Assembly: GCA_032158295.1 (NCBI GenBank)
Contig: CM063260.1
Location: 2,551,501 to 2,615,500 of the forward strand
Origin: Pycnopodia helianthoides
Lineage: Eukaryota; Echinodermata; Asteroidea; Forcipulatida; Asteriidae
Direction: 5' to 3'
Length of the DNA stretch: 64,000 nucleotides
The stretch's first letter is position 1; every line of letters starts with the position of its first letter. The position numbers and the translations under genes are program-made. The notes under the pieces were generated by a model. It was not told the origin of the DNA, searched no databases, and was given only the letters and a program-made list of their open reading frames with translations. Shown here one piece after another: positions 50,763-63,231 of this stretch.

Positions 50763-51784
50763 ACTGGTTATCCAATTGCCCTGCAAATCCCATGCAATGT
50801 GAGCCAGACGGAAATGACTTTTCTTCAAACGAGCAACGAATACTTCTACAAGTTTATTCATACATTCAAATCAAACGTTTATGATAAATTAACATGGACA
50901 TTACTTAAAACAAAGTCACCGTCAACCTTTTACAAGGTATTCGTACATTATGAATAGTTAATTTTTTTTTAAACGAAATAATAAAAACAAACATTTAAAA
51001 CAACACTTACAAGTTAATTTCAGGACAATTTATTTCCTCGGGGCTTTATTTTTTTACTATTCAATAAGACAAAATGTGTCAACTCCCAATAACCCTTCAA
51101 TTAACTTGACCAGGTTAGTTTGAATGACCAAGTTCAACTTGGTCTGCTAAGCCGGTTTAATTAAACCAAGATTGATTTCTCTAAAATCTAAACACGTTCT
51201 ACAGAAGTAGTGTGACCACGCAAAGCCATAGTCTGTGCTATCTTGAAGCCTGAAAACTCTCTGAAATCAAATAAATAAAGTTCTCCCTTTTGACCGAAAG
51301 AGAAAAACCTGACCTTCCATCAACTTAAGTTTTTTTTTCACATGAAATTTACACTTTCCCTCTTTTTCCCTTTTCCCACCTTTTCCCACGGACCTAGCTA
51401 TAAACCGAACACTCCGTGGTATGACGTCAGACTCTCTTAACACGCTGCCATCTCAATCCGTCAAGGACAGTCTTCGCTCAAGATTCGTTTTTTTTGTTTA
51501 CTTGTATTGTCCATCCACAAAATGTCAAAGTTGTCGAATGTTTTATTGCCCAGTTCAGTCAAAGCTGTGTGTTTATTTTGAACGCCGTTTACTTCGTGTT
51601 CAGTAACGTGGTGACGTCATGTGATGGGTGCACAGTTTGTAGCCTTTGTGGCTTTAGGCCCCCAAGTTGATTGACATTGAGTGTTACCCATTACGCAACA
51701 TAGAGTGTTACTCAACATAGAGTGTTACTGATTCATGAATAGTGTTTGAAAATAAAGATTTAAAATGTTATATAATACTCTCTG

Positions 51785-52130
51785 TTAAAGGTTTTGTACA
51801 CTTTTGGTAACAGCTCAACATCAGTGTCCACATTTTGTGTGATTAAACATATATATACATGAACAAACAAACCTGTGAAAGTTTGAGCTAAATTGGTCAT
51901 CGAGGTCACGAGAAAATAGTGAAAAGAGATCTTATGTGTTTTCTGTTTTTTCAAATTATCGCGCGCGATAATTACTACTGTTTTACTCGTTTCTCAGAAA
52001 CGATAGCATTTTAGGCAGAAATATTTTAAGGAACCCTTTCTACCATTACTTATTTTAAATCATGTAAGTTATTTGTGAATCTGTGAACATTGTGTTTTTC
52101 GATCTAACCAATAGTGCACAGGGCCTTTAA
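51785..52130 (+). mobile_element. TTAA-type MITE family B, copy 2
   Basis: Begins TTAAAGG and ends GGGCCTTTAA. It has a central ATCGCGCGCGATAA palindrome shared with copy 3. Confidence 0.8.
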
Positions 52131-52483
52131 GTATCGTCAAAATTCACCCTTTTTTTTTTACAAACAAATAAAATCGATACCATTAACATAATTATAATTC
52201 ATAAAAAAGTTGTTGTTTTACAACGCATGGGTCCGGCCCAACTGTTATACACCCTGCTATGTCGACAGAGCCCACAATACAACGAGCGGTCTAAGGTTTG
52301 TATACCATTATGCTTAAGGTGCAAATTAGCAGACGACCAGTCACAATGTCATTTACATGGCAAAGATGCTGGTAACCCGTTTCTGGTATACCTTCCTGTT
52401 GTACTATTAGATAAGTAGGTTTAAAAACAAATCGTTGCCATGTGTCTGAAATTTATCTATTTGGGGTTTGGGTGGGTTTAGTT

Positions 52484-52486
52484 TGT

Positions 52487-52577
<91 letters not shown>
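52484..52577 (+). repeat. (GT)n microsatellite, long array
   Basis: About 90 bases of nearly pure GT, responsible for the spurious Val/Cys and His/Thr open frames here. A second array of about 44 bases is at 52739-52782. Confidence 0.95.
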
Positions 52578-52578
<1 letters not shown>

Positions 52579-52599
52579 TGTGGTGTGTGTGTACACACA

Positions 52600-52737
52600 G
52601 AAGGCATATGTGGGGTCCTGACAACAATGGAACAATGGACCCACAAGGTCATTTCAATAGAACAATTGGGCCCACAAGGGAATTCTTCAGAAAGGAATAT
52701 AGAACAACAATAGCAGTACCCCACAAACCGATCTAGG

Positions 52738-52787
<50 letters not shown>

Positions 52788-52940
52788 GTAGTGACATTCA
52801 AACCGAGAACTTACAACAAAAGGGACAATAGGTCCACGTTTGCTATCACAAAGGAAAACAATGGGGTCCACGTTTGTCAGGACAAAGAGTTGAACAAAGG
52901 AGGGTCCGCGATTGGAGGTCATTACACACTTGCGTGTGTG
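52600..52940 (+). repeat. dispersed repeat with internal GT array (partner about 18060-18355)
   Basis: Blocks AGAACAACAATAGCAGTACC, AACAAAAGGGACAATAGGTC and AAAGGAGGGTCC recur in order in the 18-kb copy. There the place of the GT array is taken by a short TGTGTGTCTGTGGG. Confidence 0.7.
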
Positions 52941-53386
52941 TGTTTTTGTATTATATTTATTTATTATTTGTTTGTAACTCCAATTGGAAATAATTGCTAC
53001 CGGTTCGCGCTTCATCGCGTCTGCATTTTTCCATAAGAAAGCCAAGCTGGGAACAAATGAAAATGGGAGGAAAACCCAGGAGCGCATTATATACAATCTG
53101 CGAACAATATAATGATCAGTTATTTCATAAACTGTAAGTTAGTTCTTTATTTTAATTAATCAATTATAAATATAAACGTAATTAAATAGTTAAAGTATTT
53201 TTGTGACGGTATGTTTTTTTTCTCTCTCTATGTAGTTCAAATTCCCGCACTGAACTCTTAAAGTATTCAGATTGACCCCTTGCACCTACGTCATAAGCGG
53301 TTACTGTCTGCCACGCTCGCCATTTTGTTTGGGAGTCAAATTGCACGATGGGAAAACGTGTACACGCAGCGTTGCAAATTTTTGTT

Positions 53387-53435
53387 CTGCAGCACACGTC
53401 GGCTATGGAGTCAACAAAGCCGACGTGTGCTGCAG
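53387..53435. repeat. perfect 18-bp inverted repeat, 13-nt loop
   Basis: CTGCAGCACACGTCGGCT (53387-53404) and its exact complement (53418-53435), with flanking T and A tracts that extend the pairing. It lies inside a member of the dispersed family around 53265-53500. Confidence 0.85.
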
Positions 53436-53719
53436 AAAAAAAATCGCCCGGTGCCTAAAAATGCGCATTGCACTCTACACCCAATCTCGTCCCCGGGGGT
53501 GATCGATCTCGCCGCGCCATTTTTCTTCCAGCATGCCTTGCTACGAGAGGTATCGATACGTCGCGCTGCCCATGGTAGCGAGGCTGCTCTACACCATCAT
53601 CAGGGACATTGGCTCTGCCCAAAATGGCGCGGCCAATATTGTTGTGATGACAACGACAGGTGATTTGTGTCAATACATGCATACAGCGACAAATGGGGAG
53701 ATCATTGGAGAGCACAGTC

Positions 53720-56070
53720 AAGGCTTTTTGTAGCGGTTTGCCTTCCACTATCAAAGACTCGCTTTCGAATGGATTTTTGAACAAAACAAATTAAGAATCG
53801 ATTTGAGGGACGAGTTTTTGATTCTTACATGTGGGCGGAAGTTGGGTAGGCGTGGGTCCAGGTTTTTTTTTTAGCAGGGAATGGTGTAAAAAGGAGGGAC
53901 AAACAGAAGAAAGAAAGAAAGAAAAACAACCACAACAACCAAACCAAAAAGTAATCGGAGGGTTGCCATAATCATGGGTACGACGAAAACGTGCAATAGT
54001 TTGGTTTTTTTCATTCGGAGGGCGGCAGCACTTCGTGGCTTTGCTCGGTCCCGGCATCGCCTCATTGAGACCGGTGGGTGGGGCCCAGCGAAATGTGCGA
54101 CGTGTAACGTAGTGTTCCGAAATTCGAAATGGCAAAGGTCTCTTTGTGACTCACTGTGAGTGAGTTTGTTAAAATAAAAAAATAAAAAAACAGCCAATTA
54201 GGCTTGAATTCGGATGTTTACCAACTGTATTATGACAATAGGTCTGTAGCGAGATCAGGGCACAAGTTATTACAACAAGGTTAAGAGCAGGGATTAGAAC
54301 CTCCCGGATCCTGGCAAGAGATTGATATGGTGCCAAGATTTTCGTTTAGACTGAAGTTGAAGAGAAAATAAGTTACACTTCGAAAGTAAAGGAAAACTTG
54401 TTTTCATTGTTAAGCCAGCAACACTCCAGTCATCAGTACCCCCCCCCTTCCCACACACTCTCTCATAACATGGTTATAACTGTAGTATTTATTTACATTA
54501 TTCAATATCTAAATAGTAGTTACTATAATAGTCATTTACAATATCATTAACACATCAAGGTCAATTTCTAAAAACATGTGGAACATTCAATGTTAGAATT
54601 CTTACAAGCAGAAATAAAACGAGCATAAATTTTTGTACAGCACTCTAAATAACACGCCATATTGGCTTATTAAAATAATTACATAATTAGTTGATTACTT
54701 CTAATAAAACATCATTTTGAAGGCACTTGGTAAACTACAGCTGCTAAAAACATAACATTATACAGAATACTAAAAACCAAAGATGAAGTAAATTTGGAAT
54801 GATTCGAGAGCGCAGAGTTGATGGGACGCCCTCTTGCGGTGAAATTGGTTTATTCAAAACAATATTTTGTTTTTCTTTTCTTTTCCGAGACGCACAGATA
54901 AATTTTGGTTGTAGGAGACTAGATAATCTGAAACACGGAAGTAGTATATGAATAATTTGTAGGTTGGCAAAATACGATATTCATTTTAAAAAAGAAAAGA
55001 AGCGATAAACCCCTGCATAATGACCTCATAGCTGACGTCAACCAACCATACCGCAAGAACAACACCATTAGCCAATGGTGTGCCTTTGTTGAAAAAATGT
55101 CCGCGTTAAGTCTTCTTTTAACAGATTGTTTTTACCAAATGGTTACAGTTGCACCAGGAACCACAGCACCACACGCGAAAAGACGAAGAAACAGAAAAAA
55201 CACATTCGTGTATTTCGTTCAAACCAGAAACAGCAACCAGTAAAAAAGAGTATATACCACAACAAAGTTTAATTGTACTATTGTTAACTTCAAAATAATT
55301 TGCTGACCATGATCTGAAACCATAAGAAACGCGGGTAGAATTGGGCTTTTCGAGTATGAAGCTACACATCAGATAGTTTGTTATTTTAAAAAGGTGCTTA
55401 AAAAACTATGTCAGTGAATATTTTTAGTGATTATTTTCTTTATACAAAATGTACTGTACATTGAAAACCTATTAGTTTCAAATTACTGCCCAGCCATTTT
55501 TTATACTAAAGGTAAGCTCATGTTCACCGTATTAATTTTGGTTTATTTTTTTTAATCTGAAATTCATGCCGTTGATTCTTTTCAAATGTGTGCTTTGTTC
55601 AAATAGTAGAACATGTTTGCAATGTCGGGAGGGTGATAGCTGATGTCTACCTTGTAATTAATTATTTAAATGTTGTGGCCATTTTGGGGGCACTGTGATC
55701 ACCATCGTGTGACACAAGAGGGCGCTATGAATGCCACGTTCACATGACCGAATCGACATGGCAATGTAATGCAATGTTATTTCAGACAGGTAGCTTTTTT
55801 TCTTATCGAAAACATAACAAATCGATTTGCGATTCCCTGTAGAAATTGCCGTGTTAATTAGCTTGTTTTATATAGCTTTGATAAACAGGTTTTTTTTAAT
55901 GTTTTAGTTGTTATACTAAGTGATTATTTTCATCGAATGAGAGCAGTTTTACAAACATACAAAGAGTAAGAAGGCCTTTTTGTTTTGATGAACTTGAAGG
56001 AATTAGTTTTGAAATTTATAATAACCGACCACTGCGCAGCAGTGTGTTGTCAGGTTCGAATTGACCGTGA
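53720..56070. other. intergenic, no gene recognised
   Basis: AT-rich with scattered short frames lacking domains. GAAAGAAAGAAA tract near 53912 and a poly-C run near 54440. Confidence 0.55.
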
Positions 56071-56073
56071 TAA

Positions 56074-56079
56074 TTTATT
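56074..56079 (-). terminator. AATAAA polyadenylation signal of the 3CxxC gene
   Basis: AATAAA on the minus strand about 93 bases beyond the TGA of the 3CxxC gene. Spacing is appropriate for a short 3'UTR and supports 56172 as the true stop. Confidence 0.55.
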
Positions 56080-56171
56080 CAAGTTTTGTGCACGACTACT
56101 TTTTACTAATGAAGTACGTCATCGGACTTGCCGCCTTCTACGTTGAGTACCAACAACCGTCAATCAACCCG

Positions 56172-58287
56172 TCACACCCTGACAACCTGCAGTTTAGTGG
56201 CTCCTGGGGTCGGGCTGGGCACCGCCACGTGACCCGTTGTGGGCGTGGTCGTCCGTGGTCGGCTGTCGCACTCCCCGTCCCTGCACGCTTGACACAGCGT
56301 TGCGTTGTGCTGTGTACGCGGTTTACCAGCACGACGGTCGTACCGGATTGGGGGTTTGACAAATCCGTAGTACGTCTGCAGAGTGAATACATAAATCAAA
56401 ACAGATCAAAGGTTATGAAGAACTTTTTCAGCTCCCGTGGAGTCTTCTGCTTGTGCTGCCAAAAATGTAACTCACCAACTTAGCTATAATTAACCAAAAA
56501 ACACTATAGTCAGCCCTCACACCACTCCTGGGTGAAGAGAAGCAATTGTGGTTAAAGTGCCTTGCGCAAGGGAACAAGGGTTGGTTCGACCCCAGAGCAT
56601 AAATACACGGTACCTCATGCACTCACCATACACAGACAACATTCAGTGCATCGCATAGACTTTTAAAATCAACTCGACTTACCTGACCAATCCTGTTGTA
56701 CAGATTGCACAGTACTTTATTGACTTCTTCGGGGTACCACATCGCTGGTTCGAACATGCCGTTGTTGCATCGCTGACACTGCTGCCCGTACAGCTTGAAC
56801 TGTACATAGCCCTCACAGTAAGGGATGTGTAGGAAATACCAGAAGACAACTCGACCCTTCATGGAGGTCCAACCATGGCCGCAGGTCTTCGGGAAAAAAA
56901 GGAAATCGATTATTAAGTAAACTATAAATTGTCAGGTCATTAGCTAGACCTTCAATTTAAGTCAATAAAATTACAAATGAACATCGTTTCAAACTTGTTT
57001 GATGTTTAAGTTGGGTAGAGGCTAAGCGGTCTAATAGTAGACATGGCGTGTTTTGATGTGGGGGGGGGGGGACGGGGGGGACTGGGCGGGGTGCTGGGGC
57101 GGGGTGCTGGGGCGTTCTGGTATTGACTTATAAGAGGACTAATTATTGTAGTTGTGGGTGAGTGGTGTGTGTGGGGGGGGGGGGGCTATCGTCGAAGGAT
57201 AGTGAAGTGATCAGAGGTAGTTGATTACATTCGATGCGGGGGGGGGGCACTTTTCATCAAGTTGAATCTACTCCGGCGACTCGAGACGTCGTGACCAAAG
57301 TAGTGGTTTTGTTCAGCACTTTGACTTGTTTCTGCAATTCATTTCTAGCAGCGGACGCTCTGCGTCATTGTGTTTTCAGACCATTTGTGTTAAGGTTCTT
57401 TTAGATCTATGACACGTGGGTATATTTTGGAAGCAGTTTGTGGGGATATGTGATTGGGGTGAAGGGATGGGTGGAGAGGTGTTGTGGTGGAAATAGGCCA
57501 AGAGTGCTGGACGGCTAGCTGCACGATTTCGACATTTGCGGTTTAAGATGGTGGGAAACAAGATTATAGGGAGTTCCAAATTGATAGCAGAACGAGGGAA
57601 ACGGCTAGCAGAATATCTCACAGACCCTGGTCTTTCGAACAGACTCAGTGAAGAGATTATACGAAACGGCAACTGCAACATGGGATGTGGGTGTCTTTTT
57701 GAGCAGAGGAGAATTACATGTAGGATGTAAGGACACATTACGGAGGGGGTTTCGAGAGAGGATGTAACACGAGGAACGGGCGAAATAGTACGGCACGTTG
57801 GTGGTGGGATTGTGCCTTTGATGGTACCAGCGTTGATCTGCCCGAACAGTCAGAGTATGCCACGAGAACTATATTTGGCATACGGGCAATTTTAGATTTG
57901 TCCTTTGACAAAATAGACTAACAGGCAATTGCAGCCCATCTGAAAATTTAGAAACTTGCTTGTTATTCTACTTTTTTTCAAGGGACAAATTGTGCGCCAT
58001 GACCATAGCCAAATTTTTTTTCTGATGAGTATTTTGATTGTGTGCCAGATTCCGTGCTTGTATCATCAAAGGCACAATCCCACCCAAAGTATTTCCCCCT
58101 ATCTGGCCCTATCTTCCACCACTAATAAGAACTGTGTCCATACCTGGCAACAGAAGCGAACCTTGGCGCTGTCCTTGAAGCGTCTCCATCGAGGGCTCGG
58201 GCAGATTTCGGTGGGCGAGAGGTACCAGATATGCGGTAGATACGGTTGAAATACCTTGGCGAATTCTCCGTTCCAGATCTCGTCCAT
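56172..58287 (-). CDS. 3CxxC-type zinc-binding protein, receptor-transporting protein (RTP)-like, 3 coding exons
   Basis: Coding exons in order: 58287-58144, 56886-56683, 56375-56172, all phase 0 with GT/AG borders. The product is 183 residues. The start is the ATG one base inside an acceptor (exon begins 58288), so the 5'UTR is split. It aligns with the family from the start: DEIWNGEFAKVF resembles the DEWKKVF opening of RTPs. Cysteine pairs in order are CQTC (47-51, spanning the exon 1-2 junction), CQRC (residues 85-88) and CQAC with an adjacent DGEC in exon 3. RTPs are membrane-anchored chaperones of olfactory, taste and opioid GPCRs in vertebrates. Here the C-terminus is Thr/Pro-rich with no clear membrane anchor, so a soluble or differently targeted role is possible. 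Family is well supported, function is not. Confidence 0.82.
57804..58083. mobile_element. MITE-like element with GTGGGATTGTGCCTTTGATG termini (intron 1 of the 3CxxC gene)
   Basis: GTGGGATTGTGCCTTTGATG near 57804 is mirrored by CATCAAAGGCACAATCCCAC ending near 58083. The approximately 280-bp interval has no gene. Confidence 0.65.
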
Positions 58288-58597
58288 CCTACGCAAAATA
58301 TAACAAACAAATATATAGCATGGATTTATACTTCACCAGATAATGGACATGGACAAGTTAGTGCAATGTTTATATTTCTGACAAATGTTGGCACATGTTT
58401 AACCTTTGACCCTGCGTGACGCCATCGCCAACTTATTGAGTGTACTCAGTTTTAAATTAAAAAGTCGGTAATTTGCCATATTTCTTCTCTTTTTTATCAA
58501 AAAAATTCCAAGTTCCACAACTACACCTAGCCAAATAGCATGCCATCTTGTCCTATTACAATCGGGATGTTTTTGTTCACTTAAAAAAATCCATCAA

Positions 58598-58711
58598 TGA
58601 CCAGCTCTCCTGGAATTGACCAGCTCTCCTGGAATTGACCAGCTCTCCTAGAATTGACCAGCTCTCCTGGAATTGACCAGCTCTCCTGGAATTGACCAGC
58701 TCTCCCGGAGT
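58598..58711 (+). repeat. 19-bp tandem repeat, 6 copies
   Basis: Unit TGACCAGCTCTCCTGGAAT repeated six times with only one- to three-base changes (one CTAGAAT, last CCCGGAGT). It lies about 310 bp upstream of the first coding exon of the 3CxxC gene. Confidence 0.9.
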
Positions 58712-61570
58712 TTCCTAAAGAACTTTGAATTCAAATATCAAGTAATAAAGCACAGGGGAAATTTACTGTGGGTTGAGGATATTGACAGTAAATGGCTTCT
58801 AACCTTAGCCAATAAAGACAGGATTCCGAACAGTATAGGCCTACATTAGGCTCTGTCCGAAAGGACGACTTCAGCAGTGGCTATGGCTAGGTCGCTAAAA
58901 AAAGTCCTATTCCTCAACGTTGTCACTGTTGGCAACGGTCATAGCCGTAGCCAACGTCGCTTGATTTGGACAGTCATAACCTTGTTTAGTTTGAAATTGT
59001 TCACTTCCAGAATGATCCAGTCCTCTGTGATTATTCACCAGCCTGTGAGCCTCGATTTCGTGATACTCTCGCTTAAAACTAGTTAATCGATTTATGATAA
59101 GCAACATATCAGCAGGGGACCACACATATCAGATGGCAACACATATCAGATGTAGATAATTGGTAACCTAATTTAAGTTTCGCATTTTCATTGATGGGCT
59201 GAAGCAGTTTTTTTAAATTTGGCCCCCCGGGGCACAGTTCACGGCCTGTCGCAAATTGACGGTCTTCTGTAAATGCAATAAACATGACTTGTATTAGAAC
59301 CATACATGATGACTGTCAACGCTACACGACCATGTTGTCGCCCAAAGACATGTCACTAAGCCACACCCTGTAAGGAGAGATTTCCCTTGACAATGTGATC
59401 CACCGCGAATGACGAAGGATGCGGAGCAGCTGGGTCTGTTATCGCCACCGCCCCTGACATGAAGACTGTCAGAGCATACTGCTCGAAACGTCAAAAGAGT
59501 AACCACCACACGTGGTATTTACATTACCCAACACCGGCAAATGGCTGCTATAAACTTCTTAGTTTACAAAGTTATTCCATGCATGAAGTTCTGGGCTAGA
59601 AAGAATGTTTTGAAGTATTGCTTGGTGTGGAAAGTTTGAATGAAAAATCGGATTGGAAGCAATTTTTTAAAGATTTGTAACAAGATTTGTTGAAAACGTT
59701 TTGGATCCTAATTTCTCGGCTTCATTTGGGCTTCTTTCGGGTACTTTTAAGTGCCGTGGCACGGGCTGGAAGAGCATAACTCATCCGTTAACAACCAGCG
59801 CCATCGGGCACTGTTATCTAACGGGGAAGCTTTTAAGCCTTTCCCGATGTCAACAGTTTAAGAGGAAAAAGATATAGGAAATAATGTTGCTGATGTCCTG
59901 TGTGTTACAAGGTTTGAACAAAAGGTCCTGGTTTGGCAAGGAAGTTTAATGAAGCCTCGCCCGGTGTCAGAGGCCTCCATGAGGGGAGGGTGGACACACA
60001 GGGAAGCAATACTGTTGTTGGTGGATCAAGAAACAAACTATTTGTTTATGTAAAAAAGTTTATACATTCGAAAAATTTTGGTCTTGTACACGTAAAGTTG
60101 AAAGCCTTGCATGGTGTGGAAAGGTTAACATAATTCTAGGGTTCGATTATACTCAGGATACCGTCTCACGGAGACGTCAATCGGGTTTGATACAGAGCAA
60201 ACAACTCTCACGCATAGAAAACAGGAGGCGATATCTTCTGGTGCATTGAAATAATAAATTATTCGGGAAGTAAGCAACTTAGCGTTCACTCAATCAGTAA
60301 TCAGTCACTCATAATCCAGCGGGAAAGTATTGTCTTTCTCAGAACGCTTGCTGCTGGAGTGAAAGACTACGCGTCATGGTCATCGGTAATTAGTTAATCT
60401 GTTTTCCATATTACGTGGCGAAGAGTTATGCAGAACTTAAGTTTGATATAGGTGAAACACTCGAGTAATGTTACAGCAGTCGGCCAAACAAAAAGAGTAA
60501 CAACTGCATGATGTCATCGTCTAAAAATAGATCTTCTAATGAATGACTGGAGATTCGTCAAACGGCTAATCGAGAATATTTAAAGCGAAGCAGCACAATA
60601 AAGCTTCGATGTCATCGCGGTATCTCTTGCGCGGTTTGGAGCAGCTTTCACCCATTTTGCAGCGAGTTCCGAACGGGATTAAGTTTAGCGTGTCTCATCA
60701 CTAGATGTTCCCCGGCCACGCGATGATTCACCCCCGGGCTCAACGGGCCAATAAGCGGCCCAGGTGCCTCGGCAATTTCCTCGCAGTGGGTATAAAAACG
60801 CGTCCTTGTGTAATGCTATGTATGTAATTCATGGGAATATCACTTCCAAAAATATTTTTTTTAAATTACTCAGCCTTGATTATCAAAACTTATAATGGAA
60901 TTAATTGTTTATTCAGAGTAAAAAACACACCAACTCAACTTCCTCATATTTGTGACGAGTTGGTCAAACTAATGTCACTCGAGAGAGGGGGCGCTTGTAC
61001 AAACCTCTAGTTTACAAAATAAATAGTACGATGAAATAACTAACTTAGAGCACTTCAAAACAAACTCCATACAAATGGTTTCACATTTATGTCACAACAC
61101 ACATTCCAATGTTTATGTCCCTGTGTATGGAGACATATTTTGTTCTTTCCTTTGTCCCTGTAGCTAACATCCTCCCAGATACTTTGTACACACCACTCCT
61201 GAGCAGAGTATACTGTTCGAAACGTCGAGACCAAACCGGCTCTTAACACATGGTTGTACCCGCAAGTTTGCTACTATTTATAGTTATAGTTACTTCTTAC
61301 TTTCAACACCATGCAAAGCTTCAAACACCACTTACACCACTCCTTGTGGAGTACCCCGGTCTTTAGAATTCCCCTCTACGAAGACATTTTTCCCGCCCTT
61401 TTTTTTTATATCGGCTTCCATAAGGTCCAGAGTACCAAAATACTTCTGTTGTATTACAATTAATTTTTGCACAGCACGGGGGAAAAGATGGCGGACTTTT
61501 TCAGATGCTGGTTTTTGGAAACCAGAACTTTTGTGGTGGAAAATGTTTGTGAACTCATAAAATGTGCATA
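58712..61570. other. upstream of the 3CxxC gene; no coding exon recognised
   Basis: Must contain the 5'UTR exon and promoter of the minus-strand 3CxxC gene, not identified. On the plus strand GGGTATAAAAACGCG at about 60787 follows a GC-rich stretch (60600-60780) and looks like a TATA promoter, but no frame follows. Repeat ends GCTCGAAACGTC occur near 59480 and TTCGAAACGTCG near 61215. Confidence 0.45.
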
Positions 61571-61572
61571 GC

Positions 61573-61743
61573 ATGACGTAATTCTATCGTCCGTGACGTC
61601 ATAATCACTATAAAAACTAACGCTTACAGAATCGTTAGATTGGATGGTGATGTTATGAATAAATTGTGTCGACGTTTGTTGTTTTACCTTGCGTTATCAT
61701 TATTTGCTGTCTGCATCGCCCAAAGATTAGCCTCGGTTCAAGG
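61573..61743 (+). promoter_or_regulatory. candidate CRE/TATA promoter with secretory first exon
   Basis: TGACGTAA (61574-61581), TGACGTCA (61594-61601) and TATAAAA (61609-61615) stand in promoter order. An open frame follows, with ATG at 61640 or 61655. The second start gives MNKLCRRLLFYLALSLFAV, a basic end plus hydrophobic core typical of a signal peptide, followed by CIAQRLASVQ. The sequence then becomes GT-rich and could hold a weak donor near 61745. No downstream exon was identified and the 5'UTR would be very short, so this is speculative. Confidence 0.25.
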
Positions 61744-61825
61744 GGTTTGTTTGTCTGTTCGTTTGTTCGATGTTGTAGAGTGCATGTCGATGTCAAGTAG
61801 TCTAGCTCACCTGACTCAAGTTCTT

Positions 61826-62027
61826 GGCCCAATTTCATAGAGCTGCTTTAATTGAGCAGAAAATATTGCTTAACAATTGCCTGCTATAAGCAGAAATGAG
61901 CAGGAATACCAGTCACAAATTGAACATGTGGTATGGTAGTTTGGCTGGTGACCTTATTCTGGTAAGCATGATTTTGTTGTGCTTAGCTATTGTTTTTGTG
62001 CTTAAGCAGCTCTATGAAATTGGGCCC
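61826..62027 (-). mobile_element. family E MITE
   Basis: Complete copy in inverse orientation, immediately downstream of the candidate secretory exon. Both termini match the consensus. A further copy starts at 63990 and runs off the window. Confidence 0.75.
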
Positions 62028-63231
62028 TGGTGTTGTCAGAGCCTGGGTTCAGGTCCCGGTCATGACACTTGGGTCCTTGAGTAAAGACACTTGAACCAAC
62101 ATGCCCTCTTCATTCAGATGGGACATTGAGCCGTTGGTCTGTGTGTTGTGTAACATGAAAAGAACCCAGTACACTTATCGCAAAGAGAAGGCGTTCGCCG
62201 CACTAGCACTTTGTTGGCGGGAAAACATAACCAGGTGATATATAAATGAGACTCATAACTTAACATACCTGTGTTAATATTCAACACTTTTAGACGCCTG
62301 TAAATATAGAGGGTAATGAGACCTGAGCATTTATCTATAATGTCGATGTTATCTTGTTGATATGTCATCACGCGGCACAGTCAGTGCAAAAAAAAGGTGT
62401 ACGTGTGTATACGCAAAGGTCGTGTACCTTTCACGACGGAGTATTGCGTAGTCACAATGAGATTTATAAATCAAGGATTGATACCACCTTGTTATCGGAC
62501 GCAGTCTGGGCCACCTGTAACCCCCCTCCCCACCCTCTTATGGAGGAACACTCAGGATTCCTTCGAAGAGATAGCCTCCTTCGATCAGGAAATCAAATGT
62601 CATTTCCTTTTCGAATCAACAACCTTCAACAAATATTTGAGTTATCCCGCAAGAAATTTACTTCAGACTTGGGGGCCTTTTTTTTTTCTTCTTCTCTTTT
62701 GTGACTTCTGTGGATGAAACATGCTCGACGTGCTAAAAATACCCCTCGCTCTCCCCGCGATTAAAAAAAAATGCAAGTCATCTCATGCTAGCGGTTACGG
62801 CGATTTGAAAGGGACCGGTGAGGTAGCTCAAGCAAGCCGGAGAGATTGGGGGAAGAGGTAGCGGTGATCTAGCCCCCCTTCCCCCTCCCGTTCAATTCGA
62901 GTTCCCCCTTAACACTACAGGGGGGTGCACACTATATCCACGCCCCCCCCCCCCAATCGACTGCGGTCAAGCTACACGCTACCGGGAGTCGGGTCTACCT
63001 AGAAGCATTGTGACTAATTCAGCTTCCCCCCCATCTGTGTGAATCATCGTAGAGTGGTGTCATCCTAAGTTACCAAAAATAACTTCTTCTGGACCTCCAG
63101 TAACCTCGTGGTTTGAGCAGTAATACAACTGTGCTGGAATTTGGGAAACGTAAAAAGCCGGTGTGGAGTACAACACTTGCCGTGTACACCACTTGACGGA
63201 ATATTGCCTTACAAAATGATTCTGTATCTAT

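Noticed and set aside
52407..53096. 229-codon minus-strand frame rich in His-Thr
   Set aside because: Produced by GT microsatellites read in the opposite direction.
53533..53733. 66-codon frame with start at a good position after CpG-rich DNA
   Set aside because: Its first 36 or so bases recur near 32496 in an intron, so it is probably dispersed repeat sequence.
57536..57730. Plus-strand frame with GKRLAEYLTDPG-like wording
   Set aside because: Looks protein-like locally but no family was recognised, no credible splice partners were found, and it lies in intron 1 of the minus-strand 3CxxC gene.
62354..62717. Two overlapping plus-strand frames of 106-116 codons
   Set aside because: No recognisable domain, overlap in different frames, and a poly-T end; not supported as exons of the candidate secretory gene.
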